From: Bacillota bacterium | GTDB taxonomy: Bacteria; Bacillota; Clostridia; Acetivibrionales; DSM-1351 | DNA: 64,000 nucleotides | Assembly (NCBI GenBank): GCA_023409265.1 | Contig: JAEYHZ010000022.1 | Coordinates: 608,572 to 672,571 of the forward strand | Reading direction: 5' to 3' | Shown: piece after piece, positions 52,932 to 60,350 of the stretch | Numbering within the stretch: position 1 is the first letter of the stretch | How the letters are laid out: every line of letters starts with the position of its first letter | The notes under the pieces: generated by a model | What the model was told of the DNA's origin: nothing | The model's database searches: none | The model's input: the letters and a program-made list of their open reading frames with translations, nothing else | Translations under genes and position numbers: made by a program

Positions 52932-54041
52932 TTGGAAAATGAAAACGCAAATGTTAAAAAGACTTCGAAAGGCCTGATTGCAGGTTTGGTTGCAGCAGCG
53001 ATAATAGTGATAGCAGCAGTTATCATGTTCGTACTCCAGCCATGGGTAGCAGGATCTGTTGCGACAGTTGATAATCAAAAAATATCAAAACAGGAATACA
53101 TGTTTTATACCAAGTTCAACATGACCCAGTTTTTATCCAGTATACCAAACAATACAAAAACACCTGCCGACTATGATTGGAAAACAAAGGTTGGAACCGA
53201 AACTGCAAAGGATCAGGTAAAAAAGACTACACTGGAAAATATACAAGAACTGAAAATACGGATAATTAAAGCTAAAGAAGCAGGTATGAAGCTCGAAAAA
53301 ACAGATTTGGATAGTGTTGATAAGGTTATTAATGACCAGATTACTCAATATGGCAGCAGAAATGCTGCGGAAACAGCCATAAAAAGTGCATATGGAGTAA
53401 CTTTATCCGAGTTAAAGGAAATATATAAGAATTTGACATTGGGACAAAAATATCAAACCCAGGAAAATAGTAAAATAACAGTTAGTGATGATGAAGTTAA
53501 AAAATACTATGATGACAATAAAAAAGAGTTCGATAAGGTTACCGTAACCCATATTTTGATAAAGACCGTTGATGATAATGGTGTGGCAGTAAGTGCAGGT
53601 AAAAAGGCTGAAGCCAAGAAAAAGGCTGAAGAGCTCCTCGCAAAGGTAAAAGCAGGTGAAGATATTAAAGCTCTTGCTGAAAAGTACTCAGAGGACAAGC
53701 CTGCCGTAACTACTAAAGATAGTCCTGGTTACCAGGGTGAGTACACTTTTGGAAGAGGAGAAATGGTTCCACAGTTTGAAGATTGGGCATTTGGTGATCG
53801 TAAAGCCGGAGATGCCGACATAGTAGAGACTTCTTACGGTTACCATGTCATGCAGTTCCATAAGCGCGCTGAGACGCCTTATGACGACATTAAGACCGGT
53901 TTGAAATCTTCACTGCTCAGTAAGAAGCAGGGCGAAGAATTCACCAAAAAAATGGATGCCTGGAAGAAAGAAACCAAGTATCAGGTTAAGCAAAATGAGT
54001 CTGTTATCGCTAAGATAGATAAAACTTTATACGGAGTTTAA
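52932..54041 (+). CDS. Membrane-anchored PrsA/SurA-like peptidyl-prolyl isomerase
   Basis: The 369-residue protein has one N-terminal membrane segment (GLIAGLVAAAIIVIAAVIMFVL), a SurA-N-like helical region and a parvulin domain at about 200-300 (VTVTHILIKTVDDNG, EKYSEDKP, GEYTFGRGEMVPQFEDWAF, SYGYHVMQF). It probably folds exported proteins. It has no lipobox Cys, so it is a transmembrane rather than a lipid-anchored PrsA. TTG 52932 follows GGGGAG. It occupies the interval between mfd and spoVT, where Clostridia often have a prsA-like gene. Confidence 0.9.
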   Translation: MENENANVKKTSKGLIAGLVAAAIIVIAAVIMFVLQPWVAGSVATVDNQKISKQEYMFYTKFNMTQFLSSIPNNTKTPADYDWKTKVGTETAKDQVKKTTLENIQELKIRIIKAKEAGMKLEKTDLDSVDKVINDQITQYGSRNAAETAIKSAYGVTLSELKEIYKNLTLGQKYQTQENSKITVSDDEVKKYYDDNKKEFDKVTVTHILIKTVDDNGVAVSAGKKAEAKKKAEELLAKVKAGEDIKALAEKYSEDKPAVTTKDSPGYQGEYTFGRGEMVPQFEDWAFGDRKAGDADIVETSYGYHVMQFHKRAETPYDDIKTGLKSSLLSKKQGEEFTKKMDAWKKETKYQVKQNESVIAKIDKTLYGV

Positions 54042-54048
54042 TATATAC

Positions 54049-54082
54049 AAAAAAAGAATCACAGCCGTGATTCTTTTTTTTG
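54049..54082 (+). terminator. Terminator after the PrsA-like gene
   Basis: AAAGAATCAC AGCC GTGATTC is followed by TTTTTTTT. Confidence 0.88.
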
Positions 54083-54235
54083 TCCAAAACCTGGACAATT
54101 TACTTTCTAATCATAAACAAATCTTTTAACATAAAGTTTTTTTAATTATTTAATCCTCTGTTTCCAATAATGTATAAAAAATCATCAACTTTACAATACT
54201 ATGACTAAAATAACCTATTAAGGAGGTAATATAAT

Positions 54236-54790
54236 TTGAAAGCAACTGGAATAGTTAGACGTATAGACGATTTAGGAAGAGTTGTAATACCGAAAGAAAT
54301 AAGAAGAACCCTTAGAATCAGGGAAGGTGATCCTCTGGAGATATTTACCGACAAGGAAGGCGAGGTTATTTTAAAGAAGTATTCTCCTATCGGTGAGCTT
54401 AGTGACTTTGCTACACAATATGCAGAATCACTTCATAAAACCAGTGGACACATCACCTGTATTACTGATAGAGACACCGTTATTGCTGTTTCAGGTGCAT
54501 CCAAAAAAGAATTTCTTGAGAAACAGCTAAGCAGTGATGTTGAAAGGACTATCGAGGAAAAAACAACTTTACTTATAAAGTCTCCGGAGGAAAAGGCTAT
54601 TTTAATATTGGCAGACGAAAACGGAGAAAGAAAGTATACCTCACAAGTTGTTTCTCCTATAATATCTGAGGGTGATCCAATTGGAGCAGTAATTATGCTA
54701 TCCACTGATGCGAATGTAAAAATGGGTGAAGTTGAAGCTAAGCTTGCTCAATCTGCTGCAGGCTTTTTAGGAAAACAGATGGAACAATAG
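54236..54790 (+). CDS. spoVT: Stage V sporulation regulator SpoVT
   Basis: The 184-residue protein has an AbrB-type swapped-hairpin DNA-binding N-terminus (MKATGIVRRIDDLGRVVIPKEIRRTLRI, read in parts) and a C-terminal GAF-like domain. It controls sigma-G-dependent genes in the forespore. The start is TTG 54236 after AGGAGG. The order mfd-spoVT-(ssb)-mazG follows Bacillus, where yabM takes the ssb place. A hairpin at 54844 follows. Confidence 0.97.
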   Translation: MKATGIVRRIDDLGRVVIPKEIRRTLRIREGDPLEIFTDKEGEVILKKYSPIGELSDFATQYAESLHKTSGHITCITDRDTVIAVSGASKKEFLEKQLSSDVERTIEEKTTLLIKSPEEKAILILADENGERKYTSQVVSPIISEGDPIGAVIMLSTDANVKMGEVEAKLAQSAAGFLGKQMEQ

Positions 54791-54843
54791 TATTTAGGCA
54801 ATAGGTTATTTTAAAAATTCAGTTGTATATGAAATATCAAACA

Positions 54844-54880
54844 AATGGGGAAGATTGTTCAGCAGTCTTCCCATTTATTA
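54844..54880 (+). terminator. Terminator after spoVT
   Basis: AATGGGGAAGA and TCTTCCCATT pair around TTGTTCAGCAG, followed by TATTATTG. Confidence 0.7.
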
Positions 54881-55473
54881 TTGTCAGGGGAACATTAAAA
54901 TGTTTTGTGGATTATAAAAGTTGTTTTGACGAATTAAGAAATTTTTGGTGATATTAAAATTGTTCTGATGATTTTTTAAAAATGAGCTGTTGACAATATA
55001 TCCCATAATAGGTATAATTATTATCAATCTAATCTGGTTTTTTATTTTTATTTTTTATAGTTTTTCTTTATAATTTTTCTTTATAATTTTCTTTATTATT
55101 TTCTTTAAAATAGTATCAAAGTCTTTTTGAATCAAATACCCGGTTATCAAATATAAAATAGTTAAATAATTTATTTGTATATTTATCTTTATATAATATA
55201 TTAGACTTTTTTATTATATTAGGCTTTTTCAAGAAAAACCCATCAAACTTTTCTTTCATTTTCTATCTGCTTCTAGCCATGTTTTATTAAATTTGTATTG
55301 ATATAAATTACGTTTGTCTTTTGAAAACTACTTCAGTTATTTTTCCATTAATTTTTAGGTTGCTTTACCATTTGCTTATGTCATTTACAAATGCTAATAA
55401 ATTTTGAGACATAATTCAATGGTTTGTAATAAAATTATCAGGCTCCGCTAAAAGTGGGGCGAAGGAGGATTAT
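54881..55473. other. Long AT-rich intergenic region upstream of the ssb-like gene
   Basis: There is no gene in about 590 bp. From about 55033 to 55115 the plus strand is a pyrimidine-rich tract with repeats of CTTTATAATTTTT. The skew suggests a recombination or transcription-sensitive tract, or decayed DNA. Confidence 0.5.
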
Positions 55474-55947
55474 ATGAATAATGTTAGCCTTGTAGGAAGA
55501 TTGACAAAGGATGTTGAGCTTCGCTACACCACAAAAAAGGTGAAAGCTGTAGGGTCCTTTGTGTTGGCTGTGGACCGTGATGCAAAGAGAGGAATGAATG
55601 AGAAAACAACCGACTTTATTCCAATTGTAGTTTGGGGGAAGACCGCTGAATTCTCAAATAAATACTTTGCTAAAGGTCACAGAGTAGCTCTTCAGGGGAG
55701 CATACATACTAGAATGTGGGAGGACGAACAAAAGAACAAACACTATGTTACTGAGGTTGTAGCAGATAAAGTCTTCTTTGCTGACGCAAAGTACAGGGAA
55801 TTGGATGTGGATGATTGCCTGGAGGATTCAGTAGCCTGTGATGAGGAAGAAGCTGCAGAAGAAGCAACCGAAGAAGCAACCGAAGAAGTAACCGAAGAAG
55901 CAACCGAAGAAGCAACCGAAGAAGTTGCTGAAGATGTGGTAGTTTAA
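55474..55947 (+). CDS. Single-stranded DNA-binding protein paralogue with repeat tail
   Basis: The 157-residue protein has an N-terminal OB fold of SSB type (MNNVSLVGRLTKDVELRYTT, FIPIVVWGKTAEF, GHRVALQGSIHTRMWEDEQ). After about residue 125 the tail is an acidic array of EEAT/EEVT units, encoded by 12-bp repeats, ending EEVAEDVVV. The usual DDDIPF-type tip that recruits SSB partners is absent. It is therefore likely a secondary SSB rather than the replication one. ATG 55474 follows GGAGG. A strong hairpin follows. Confidence 0.88.
   Translation: MNNVSLVGRLTKDVELRYTTKKVKAVGSFVLAVDRDAKRGMNEKTTDFIPIVVWGKTAEFSNKYFAKGHRVALQGSIHTRMWEDEQKNKHYVTEVVADKVFFADAKYRELDVDDCLEDSVACDEEEAAEEATEEATEEVTEEATEEATEEVAEDVVV
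55853..55937 (+). repeat. 12-bp coding minisatellite in the ssb-like gene
   Basis: GAAGAAGCAACC or GAAGAAGTAACC is repeated about six times and encodes EEAT/EEVT. The repeat number could change by slippage without breaking the frame. Confidence 0.85.
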
Positions 55948-55960
55948 CTGAGAATGCGTT

Positions 55961-56008
55961 AATAGGAAGAGCACGACAGTAGAGAATGGCGTGCTCTTCC
56001 TATTATAA
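55961..56008 (+). terminator. Terminator after the ssb-like gene
   Basis: AATAGGAAGAGCACG and CGTGCTCTTCCTATT are perfect complements across 15 nt. The T-run after it is weak. Confidence 0.7.
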
Positions 56009-56069
56009 ATGTACAGAGGTATAAATTTTTCTTCAGCCGAAAATTTTATCTGAACTTATGCATTATAAT
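56009..56069. repeat. Family 1 repeat, partial copy 7 (arm order B)
   Basis: AAATTTTTCTTCAGCCGAAAATTTT, TGAACTTATGCATTATAA and their order match the hairpin arm of family 1 (read in parts). The AACGAGG arm is missing. Confidence 0.55.
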
Positions 56070-56172
56070 ATAGTATAATAACAGAAGAAAGATTTGGTTA
56101 TTATAGTAAGAGTCCGTTTAATATGTGCCAAAATGACGAGTGCAATGAGATATTAAGCAGGCTATAAGTTTG

Positions 56173-56188
56173 GGACATGCTGTCCCTT
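56173..56188 (+). promoter_or_regulatory. Short palindrome upstream of mazG
   Basis: GGGACA TGC TGTCCC lies about 15 nt before the mazG Shine-Dalgarno. It may be an operator or a small leader hairpin. Confidence 0.35.
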
Positions 56189-56217
56189 CAGTCACGTGTA
56201 AGGGAGAAAACAGGTTG

Positions 56218-57000
56218 ATGAATGAAGGTAAACTTGAAAGATTAATAGATATAATGAAGCTGTTGAGAAGTAAGGAAGGCTGTCCCTGGGACCGGGAACA
56301 AACACATGAAAGCCTGAAAAAGTACCTCATAGAGGAAACCTATGAATATCTTGAGGTGGTTGACCTTGATGATAAAGCCAGAATGTGTGAAGAACTTGGA
56401 GATGTCCTGTTGCAAATAGTTTTTCATGCTCGAATAGCAGAGGAGAATGGCGATTTTAATATTGAGGATGTAATTAATGGTGTATGTGAAAAGATGATAC
56501 ACCGTCACCCTCATGTTTTCGGTGATGTGAGCGCCGAAACTTCAAGCCAGGTATTGAAGAATTGGGAAGAAATAAAGAAGAGGGAAAAGGGAGTAAAGGA
56601 TCAGACTTCAGTTTTGCAGGATGTGCCAAAAAACCTTCCGGCTTTAATGAGAAGCTATAAGGTACAGCAAAAGGCTGCCCAGGTTGGTTTTGACTGGACG
56701 GACCCCGGAGATGTATTCGCTAAAATCAGGGAAGAGATAGATGAACTTGAGGTGGAATTCAAAAAACAAAATAAATCAGGGATTGAGGATGAGCTGGGAG
56801 ATGTACTCTTTTCTGTTGTAAATCTTTCAAGATTTTTAAAAGTTCATCCTGAGCTTTCTTTGACCCAATCCACGAATAAGTTTATTAGCCGGTTCGAACA
56901 TATAGAAAAAAGAGCGCTGGAGCAGGGGAAAAAGCTTAATGATATGAGTTTGGAGGAAATGGAAGCTTTGTGGGTTGAAGCTAAAGGGAAGCTTGAGTAA
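56218..57000 (+). CDS. mazG: Nucleoside triphosphate pyrophosphohydrolase MazG
   Basis: This is a 260-residue protein with two MazG domains. The first has CPWDREQTHESLKKYLIEETYEYLE and EELGDVLLQIVFHA (Mg-binding Glu/Asp), and the second has KIREEIDELEVEF and DELGDVLFSVVNLSRF. It hydrolyses (d)NTPs, including damaged ones, and in Bacillus is fused to a methylase (YabN), whereas here only MazG is present. ATG 56218 lies 11 nt after GGGAG; TTG 56215 is an alternative. hup and rqcP follow as in Bacillus. Confidence 0.95.
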   Translation: MNEGKLERLIDIMKLLRSKEGCPWDREQTHESLKKYLIEETYEYLEVVDLDDKARMCEELGDVLLQIVFHARIAEENGDFNIEDVINGVCEKMIHRHPHVFGDVSAETSSQVLKNWEEIKKREKGVKDQTSVLQDVPKNLPALMRSYKVQQKAAQVGFDWTDPGDVFAKIREEIDELEVEFKKQNKSGIEDELGDVLFSVVNLSRFLKVHPELSLTQSTNKFISRFEHIEKRALEQGKKLNDMSLEEMEALWVEAKGKLE

Positions 57001-57129
57001 TAAAAAAATATGTAAAAGCAATTATTCAAAGTTTAAATTATTATTAATTACTTTCTACTTGAAAAAGTGAATAAACCTTGTGAAAATGGTTAAAATCATA
57101 GTGTAATAACCATTTGGGAGGAATTACTA

Positions 57130-57405
57130 ATGAATAAAACTGAGTTGGTTGACAGTATTGCCGAAAAATCCGGCTTGTCAAAAAAAGATTCTGAGAAGGC
57201 ATTAAGTGCCTTGATTGAAAGTGTGGAAGATGCACTGGTTAGCAATGACAAAGTCCAGCTTGTAGGTTTTGGCTCCTTTGAAGTTAAGAAAAGAGCAGCA
57301 AGAAAAGGCAGAAATCCACAGACAATGGAGGAAATAGATATTCCAGAAAGTAATGTTCCTACTTTTAAAGCAGGTAAGGACTTGAAGGAAATGCTGAATC
57401 AGTAG
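57130..57405 (+). CDS. hup: HU-type DNA-binding protein
   Basis: The 91-residue protein has the HU signature GFGSFEVKKRAARKGRNPQTMEEIDIPESNVPTFKAGK (read in parts) with the DNA-clamping beta arms and Pro tip. It bends and compacts DNA. ATG 57130 follows GGGAGG. Confidence 0.98.
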   Translation: MNKTELVDSIAEKSGLSKKDSEKALSALIESVEDALVSNDKVQLVGFGSFEVKKRAARKGRNPQTMEEIDIPESNVPTFKAGKDLKEMLNQ

Positions 57406-57651
57406 TTTTTAATCAAACAAAAAAAATAAGTGCAGTAAATGAGTTTCCAAACCGTTGGGTTTCAGGTAATTCATTTATCACATCGGGGTCTTGGGTCTTA
57501 GTTTGGAAGGAGCCGAAGGTATTCTTAATACTAATACGCAGGTGCCTGTTTTTTAGATACTAGAAAATAATGACATGTGCAATAAAATGAATTTTATGCC
57601 CATTCCACTTTGGGCAAATTTATTTTGCACGAAGCAGAAATGGGGCTTAAA
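57406..57651 (+). other. Structured leader between hup and rqcP
   Basis: TTCCAAAC (57445-57452) pairs with GTTTGGAA (57501-57508), enclosing AAACC/GGGTTT and TAAATGA/TCATTTA alternatives. Then come GTATT/AATAC and CAGGTGCCTG followed by TTTTTT. The order, a closed multi-branch region then a terminator-like end, resembles a regulatory leader, but it matches no riboswitch class I know. Confidence 0.4.
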
Positions 57652-57891
57652 ATGAGAATAGACAAGTATTTAAAGGTTAGCAGACTTATCAAAAGAAGGA
57701 CAGTTGCTAATGAAGTATGTGAGCAGGGTAGAGTAAAGATAAATGATAAGGTTGCTAAACCCGGTTCAGAAGTCAAGGTGGGGGACATAATAGAAATTCA
57801 ATTTGGTAATAACACTACAACAATTGAAATTACCCGAGTATCAGAACATGTAGCGAAAGATGATGCGAAGGAAATGTACATTATTAAGTAA
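57652..57891 (+). CDS. rqcP: RqcP-like S4-domain RNA-binding protein (YabO)
   Basis: The 79-residue single S4 domain (MRIDKYLKVSRLIKRRTVANEVCEQGRVKIND, read in parts; KPGSEVKVGDIIEI) is the size of RqcP/YabO, which works with RqcH in ribosome rescue by C-terminal alanine tailing. ATG 57652 has GGGG upstream; the longer frame to 57610 is rejected because the extension is not in the family. It lies before yabP, as in Bacillus. Confidence 0.93.
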   Translation: MRIDKYLKVSRLIKRRTVANEVCEQGRVKINDKVAKPGSEVKVGDIIEIQFGNNTTTIEITRVSEHVAKDDAKEMYIIK

Positions 57892-57895
57892 TTGG

Positions 57896-57934
57896 AAAAC
57901 CGGTATTACACCAAGTAGTACCGGTTTTTTTATT
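57896..57934 (+). terminator. Terminator after rqcP
   Basis: AAAACCGGTA and TACCGGTTTT pair across 13 nt, followed by TTTT. Confidence 0.85.
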
Positions 57935-58130
57935 GGTGCAGGAAAGGCAGTGCACAAACAGAAATAGCTTTGCACCTTTGTTCTGTTCCGGAAGGTATAA
58001 ATTAGCTACAAATACCTGTCCTGTAGGGGAGAAAGTTTTTCTTATACATAAAATCATTTTTTACCTGATTATTGCATATGTATTAATTATGTGAGGGCCA
58101 GTCTAACAAAGTTTAAAGGAGGAATATGCA

Positions 58131-58415
58131 ATGGAAGAAAAGAAGGCAATAAAACCGAAAAATCAGACATTGATTCTTGATAATCGTGAAAAACTAAGTG
58201 TAACTGGAGTTGTTGACGTAGAGAGCTTTAATGAAGAAAGCATTGTTGCCGTGACAGATGTCGGTATTTTGATTATACGAGGTTCCGAGCTGCATATAAA
58301 TAAACTCAATCTGGATAGTAATGAGTTGATAGTTGAAGGAGATATATTTTCACTTGAATATAGTGATGGTGAAAATACCAAGTCAAAGTCATTTTTTGGC
58401 AAAATGTTTAAGTAG
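58131..58415 (+). CDS. yabP: Sporulation protein YabP
   Basis: The 94-residue protein has YabP family features (LILDNREKLSVTGVVDVESFNEESIV, LIIRGSELHINKLNLDSNEL, in parts). YabP belongs to the SigE regulon in Bacillus and is required for spore formation. ATG 58131 follows AAAGGAGG. yabQ follows after 68 bp. Confidence 0.93.
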   Translation: MEEKKAIKPKNQTLILDNREKLSVTGVVDVESFNEESIVAVTDVGILIIRGSELHINKLNLDSNELIVEGDIFSLEYSDGENTKSKSFFGKMFK

Positions 58416-58483
58416 AATGCTGCATCAGTAATATACTATATTTGTAAAGGCTTGTGGTATACCCGATGATTTTAATTGTTGAA

Positions 58484-59161
58484 CAGGTTTACATATTCAT
58501 GTATGCAATTTTAGCCGGAGCAATTGCGGCTTTTCTTTATGATCTCTTAAGAATTAAAAGAAGGGCTATAAAAACAGGTGTTATATTGGTTAGTCTTGAG
58601 GATATATTATTCTGGCTTGTAGCTGCTGTTTTATTGTTTATTACAGTTTATAACAGTAATAGCGGTGAAATGAGAGGCTTTATATTTATTGGAAATGTTA
58701 TTGGTGTTGTACTTTATGAAACGTTGCTAAGCAATATTATTATCAAGTCATCAATGATGATAATCAATTTAATTAAGAGAGTCTTCAAATTTTTATGGAA
58801 AGTGCTAAGCTATCCCTTTAAATTGGCATATAAAATTATTAAAATCCCAATAAGCTTTATTTTCAGATTACTTTATAAGTTGTTCCGTCTTATAGGCCGG
58901 GGCTTTAGCTCTTTATTCAGGAAAGCCGACGTTAAGGGAAAATCTAAAAAACTGGGTCGAAAGGCTATCGCCCTGAAGTCCAAAGCCGGAGGTTTTACAA
59001 AGAAGGGATTTAATAAACTGAAGCAGAGGAAGAAGAAAACAGGTGAAAAGAGAGAAGCTTCAGGTGACGGAACAAAGTCAAATAAAGCTGTTAAAAGAAA
59101 AAGAAAAAACAAGAAGAGGAAAAAGGCGGATATAGAACAAAATAAGGCGGATACAGCATAG
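58484..59161 (+). CDS. yabQ: Sporulation membrane protein YabQ
   Basis: The membrane protein has three to four N-terminal helices (MYAILAGAIAAFLYDLLRI, VSLEDILFWLVAAVLLFITVY) typical of YabQ, and a very basic, Lys-rich C-terminal tail of about 100 residues. It is needed for cortex formation. The frame is open to an ATG at 58454 in the gap, where several ATG/TTG starts (for example TTG 58478, TTG 58484 region) are possible; I mark the ATG/TTG cluster before EQVYIFMYAI as the likely start, because it gives the shortest non-membrane lead. The exact start is uncertain. Confidence 0.8.
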   Translation, partial: QVYIFMYAILAGAIAAFLYDLLRIKRRAIKTGVILVSLEDILFWLVAAVLLFITVYNSNSGEMRGFIFIGNVIGVVLYETLLSNIIIKSSMMIINLIKRVFKFLWKVLSYPFKLAYKIIKIPISFIFRLLYKLFRLIGRGFSSLFRKADVKGKSKKLGRKAIALKSKAGGFTKKGFNKLKQRKKKTGEKREASGDGTKSNKAVKRKRKNKKRKKADIEQNKADTA

Positions 59162-59270
59162 GAAAAATAAAAATCAAAGAAGGATTTTTCACTTATTCAT
59201 AGAATATAATTAAGGAAAAGCTGCGTAATTATAAGAATACAAAAGATGATGACCCGAGAGGTAGTAATAT

Positions 59271-59549
59271 ATGAAAAAAAAGAATAGGTTTAACGTATGG
59301 ACTCTGCTATTAATAGCCTGTATATGCTACTTTGGATATACTTTCTATAATCAGCAGGCGAGCATTGAGGAAAGAAAATCTCAACATACCCAGCTTAAAC
59401 AGGATATACATAATGAGATGGTAAAGAAACAACAACTTGAAAAGCAAAAGGCCCAGATTAATTCTGACGAGTTTGCTGAAAAAATCGCGAGAGAAAAGCT
59501 GGGATATGTAAAAGATGGCGAGAAAATATATGTTGATACCAATAAGTGA
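59271..59549 (+). CDS. divIC: Cell-division protein DivIC (FtsB-like)
   Basis: The 92-residue protein has a short basic N-terminus, a membrane helix (VWTLLLIACICYFGYTFY), a coiled coil (ERKSQHTQLKQDIHNEMVKKQQLEKQKAQI in parts) and the ending FAEKIAREKLGYVKDGEKIYV, which is characteristic of the FtsB/DivIC family. It helps build the septal FtsL-DivIC-DivIB complex. ATG 59271 follows GAGAGG. The yabP-yabQ-divIC-yabR order is as in Bacillus. Confidence 0.95.
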   Translation: MKKKNRFNVWTLLLIACICYFGYTFYNQQASIEERKSQHTQLKQDIHNEMVKKQQLEKQKAQINSDEFAEKIAREKLGYVKDGEKIYVDTNK

Positions 59550-59654
59550 CTATATAGCTTGACTGCAATTCACATATACTATATAATCGAAGTGTTTTAG
59601 TGTAATTTCAAGTAATGCCATCTTGGGTTGAAATTGAGGAGGATTTCTTATTTT

Positions 59655-60080
59655 ATGCCGCTTGAAGTAGGACAGATAATCGAGGGTAAAGTTACAGGAA
59701 TAACTGCATTTGGAGCATTTATTCAGCTGCCCGAAGGCAAAACAGGTTTGGTTCACATTTCTGAAGTTGCTCAGGAGTACGTAAAGGATGTTAGTTCCCA
59801 TCTTAAAGAAAACCAGCTAGTAAAAGTCAAGATATTAACGGTAGATCCAAATGGCAAAATCAGTCTCTCCATAAAGAAGGCTTGTGACCAAAAGCCTGCT
59901 GCAGTGGTTTCCAAAGCACCTGCGGAAGTGGATTGGAATAGAAATGTTTCGAATAATATTTCTTTTGAAGACCGTTTGGCAAAGTTTATGAAAGACAGCG
60001 ACGAAAAGCTTCACGATTTAAAGAAAAGTATGGATTCAAAACGTGGAAACAATGGCTATAGAAAATCTGCTCAATATTGA
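59655..60080 (+). CDS. yabR: S1-domain RNA-binding protein (YabR)
   Basis: The 141-residue protein has an N-terminal S1 domain (MPLEVGQIIEGKVTGITAFGAFIQLPEGKTGLVHIS, in parts) and a charged tail. It is a YabR/GSP13-type general RNA-binding protein; the role may be in translation. ATG 59655 is 12 nt after GAGGAGG, a long spacing; the open frame extends to TTG 59628, which overlaps that Shine-Dalgarno. Confidence 0.92.
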   Translation: MPLEVGQIIEGKVTGITAFGAFIQLPEGKTGLVHISEVAQEYVKDVSSHLKENQLVKVKILTVDPNGKISLSIKKACDQKPAAVVSKAPAEVDWNRNVSNNISFEDRLAKFMKDSDEKLHDLKKSMDSKRGNNGYRKSAQY

Positions 60081-60135
60081 TATATTTAAAGCTTAAATTT
60101 AAAAATAAAACTTTATTAAATGCAATAATTAGGTG

Positions 60136-60165
60136 TTGACACTGGCATACTTATAGTATTATAAT
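60136..60165 (+). promoter_or_regulatory. Sigma-A promoter of tRNA-Leu
   Basis: A perfect TTGACA at 60136-60141 and a perfect TATAAT at 60160-60165 are separated by 18 bp, 26 bp upstream of the tRNA. Confidence 0.8.
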
Positions 60166-60190
60166 AAGTTAGTCGCCGATATTAATCCGT

Positions 60191-60279
60191 GCCGAAGTGG
60201 CGGAACTGGCAGACGCACAGGACTTAAAATCCTGCGGGGTTAACCCCCCGTACCGGTTCGATTCCGGTCTTCGGCACCA
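60191..60279 (+). tRNA. tRNA-Leu (anticodon UAA), CCA encoded
   Basis: This is an 89-nt class II tRNA. The acceptor stem is GCCGAAG / CTTCGGC, the anticodon arm CAGGA CTTAAAA TCCTG gives anticodon TAA, a variable arm GCGGGGTTAACCCCCCG-like is present, and the T arm CCGG TTCGATT CCGG and encoded CCA follow. It decodes UUA/UUG. The 3' part is a likely attachment site of the adjacent element, since its integrase gene lies just beyond. Confidence 0.96.
60245..60279 (+). other. Probable left attachment site (attL) at the tRNA-Leu 3' end
   Basis: The T arm and acceptor 3' half of the tRNA are the usual core for tyrosine recombinases. The integrase gene is 69 bp away and points toward the tRNA. The other attachment site would be a repeat of this stretch beyond position 64000, so the exact core cannot be checked here. 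Confidence 0.6.
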
Positions 60280-60320
60280 ACTTTATAAGTTTGACGGCGA
60301 GATTGACGGTCAAACCAAAA

Positions 60321-60350
60321 AATAACCGCCTGGCAGGGCGGCTATTTTTA
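60321..60350. terminator. Bidirectional terminator between tRNA-Leu and the integrase gene
   Basis: ATAACCGCC TGGCAG GGCGGCTAT is followed by TTTTT on the plus strand, and the reverse strand ends TTATTTTTTGG. It ends both the tRNA and the integrase transcripts. Confidence 0.75.
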
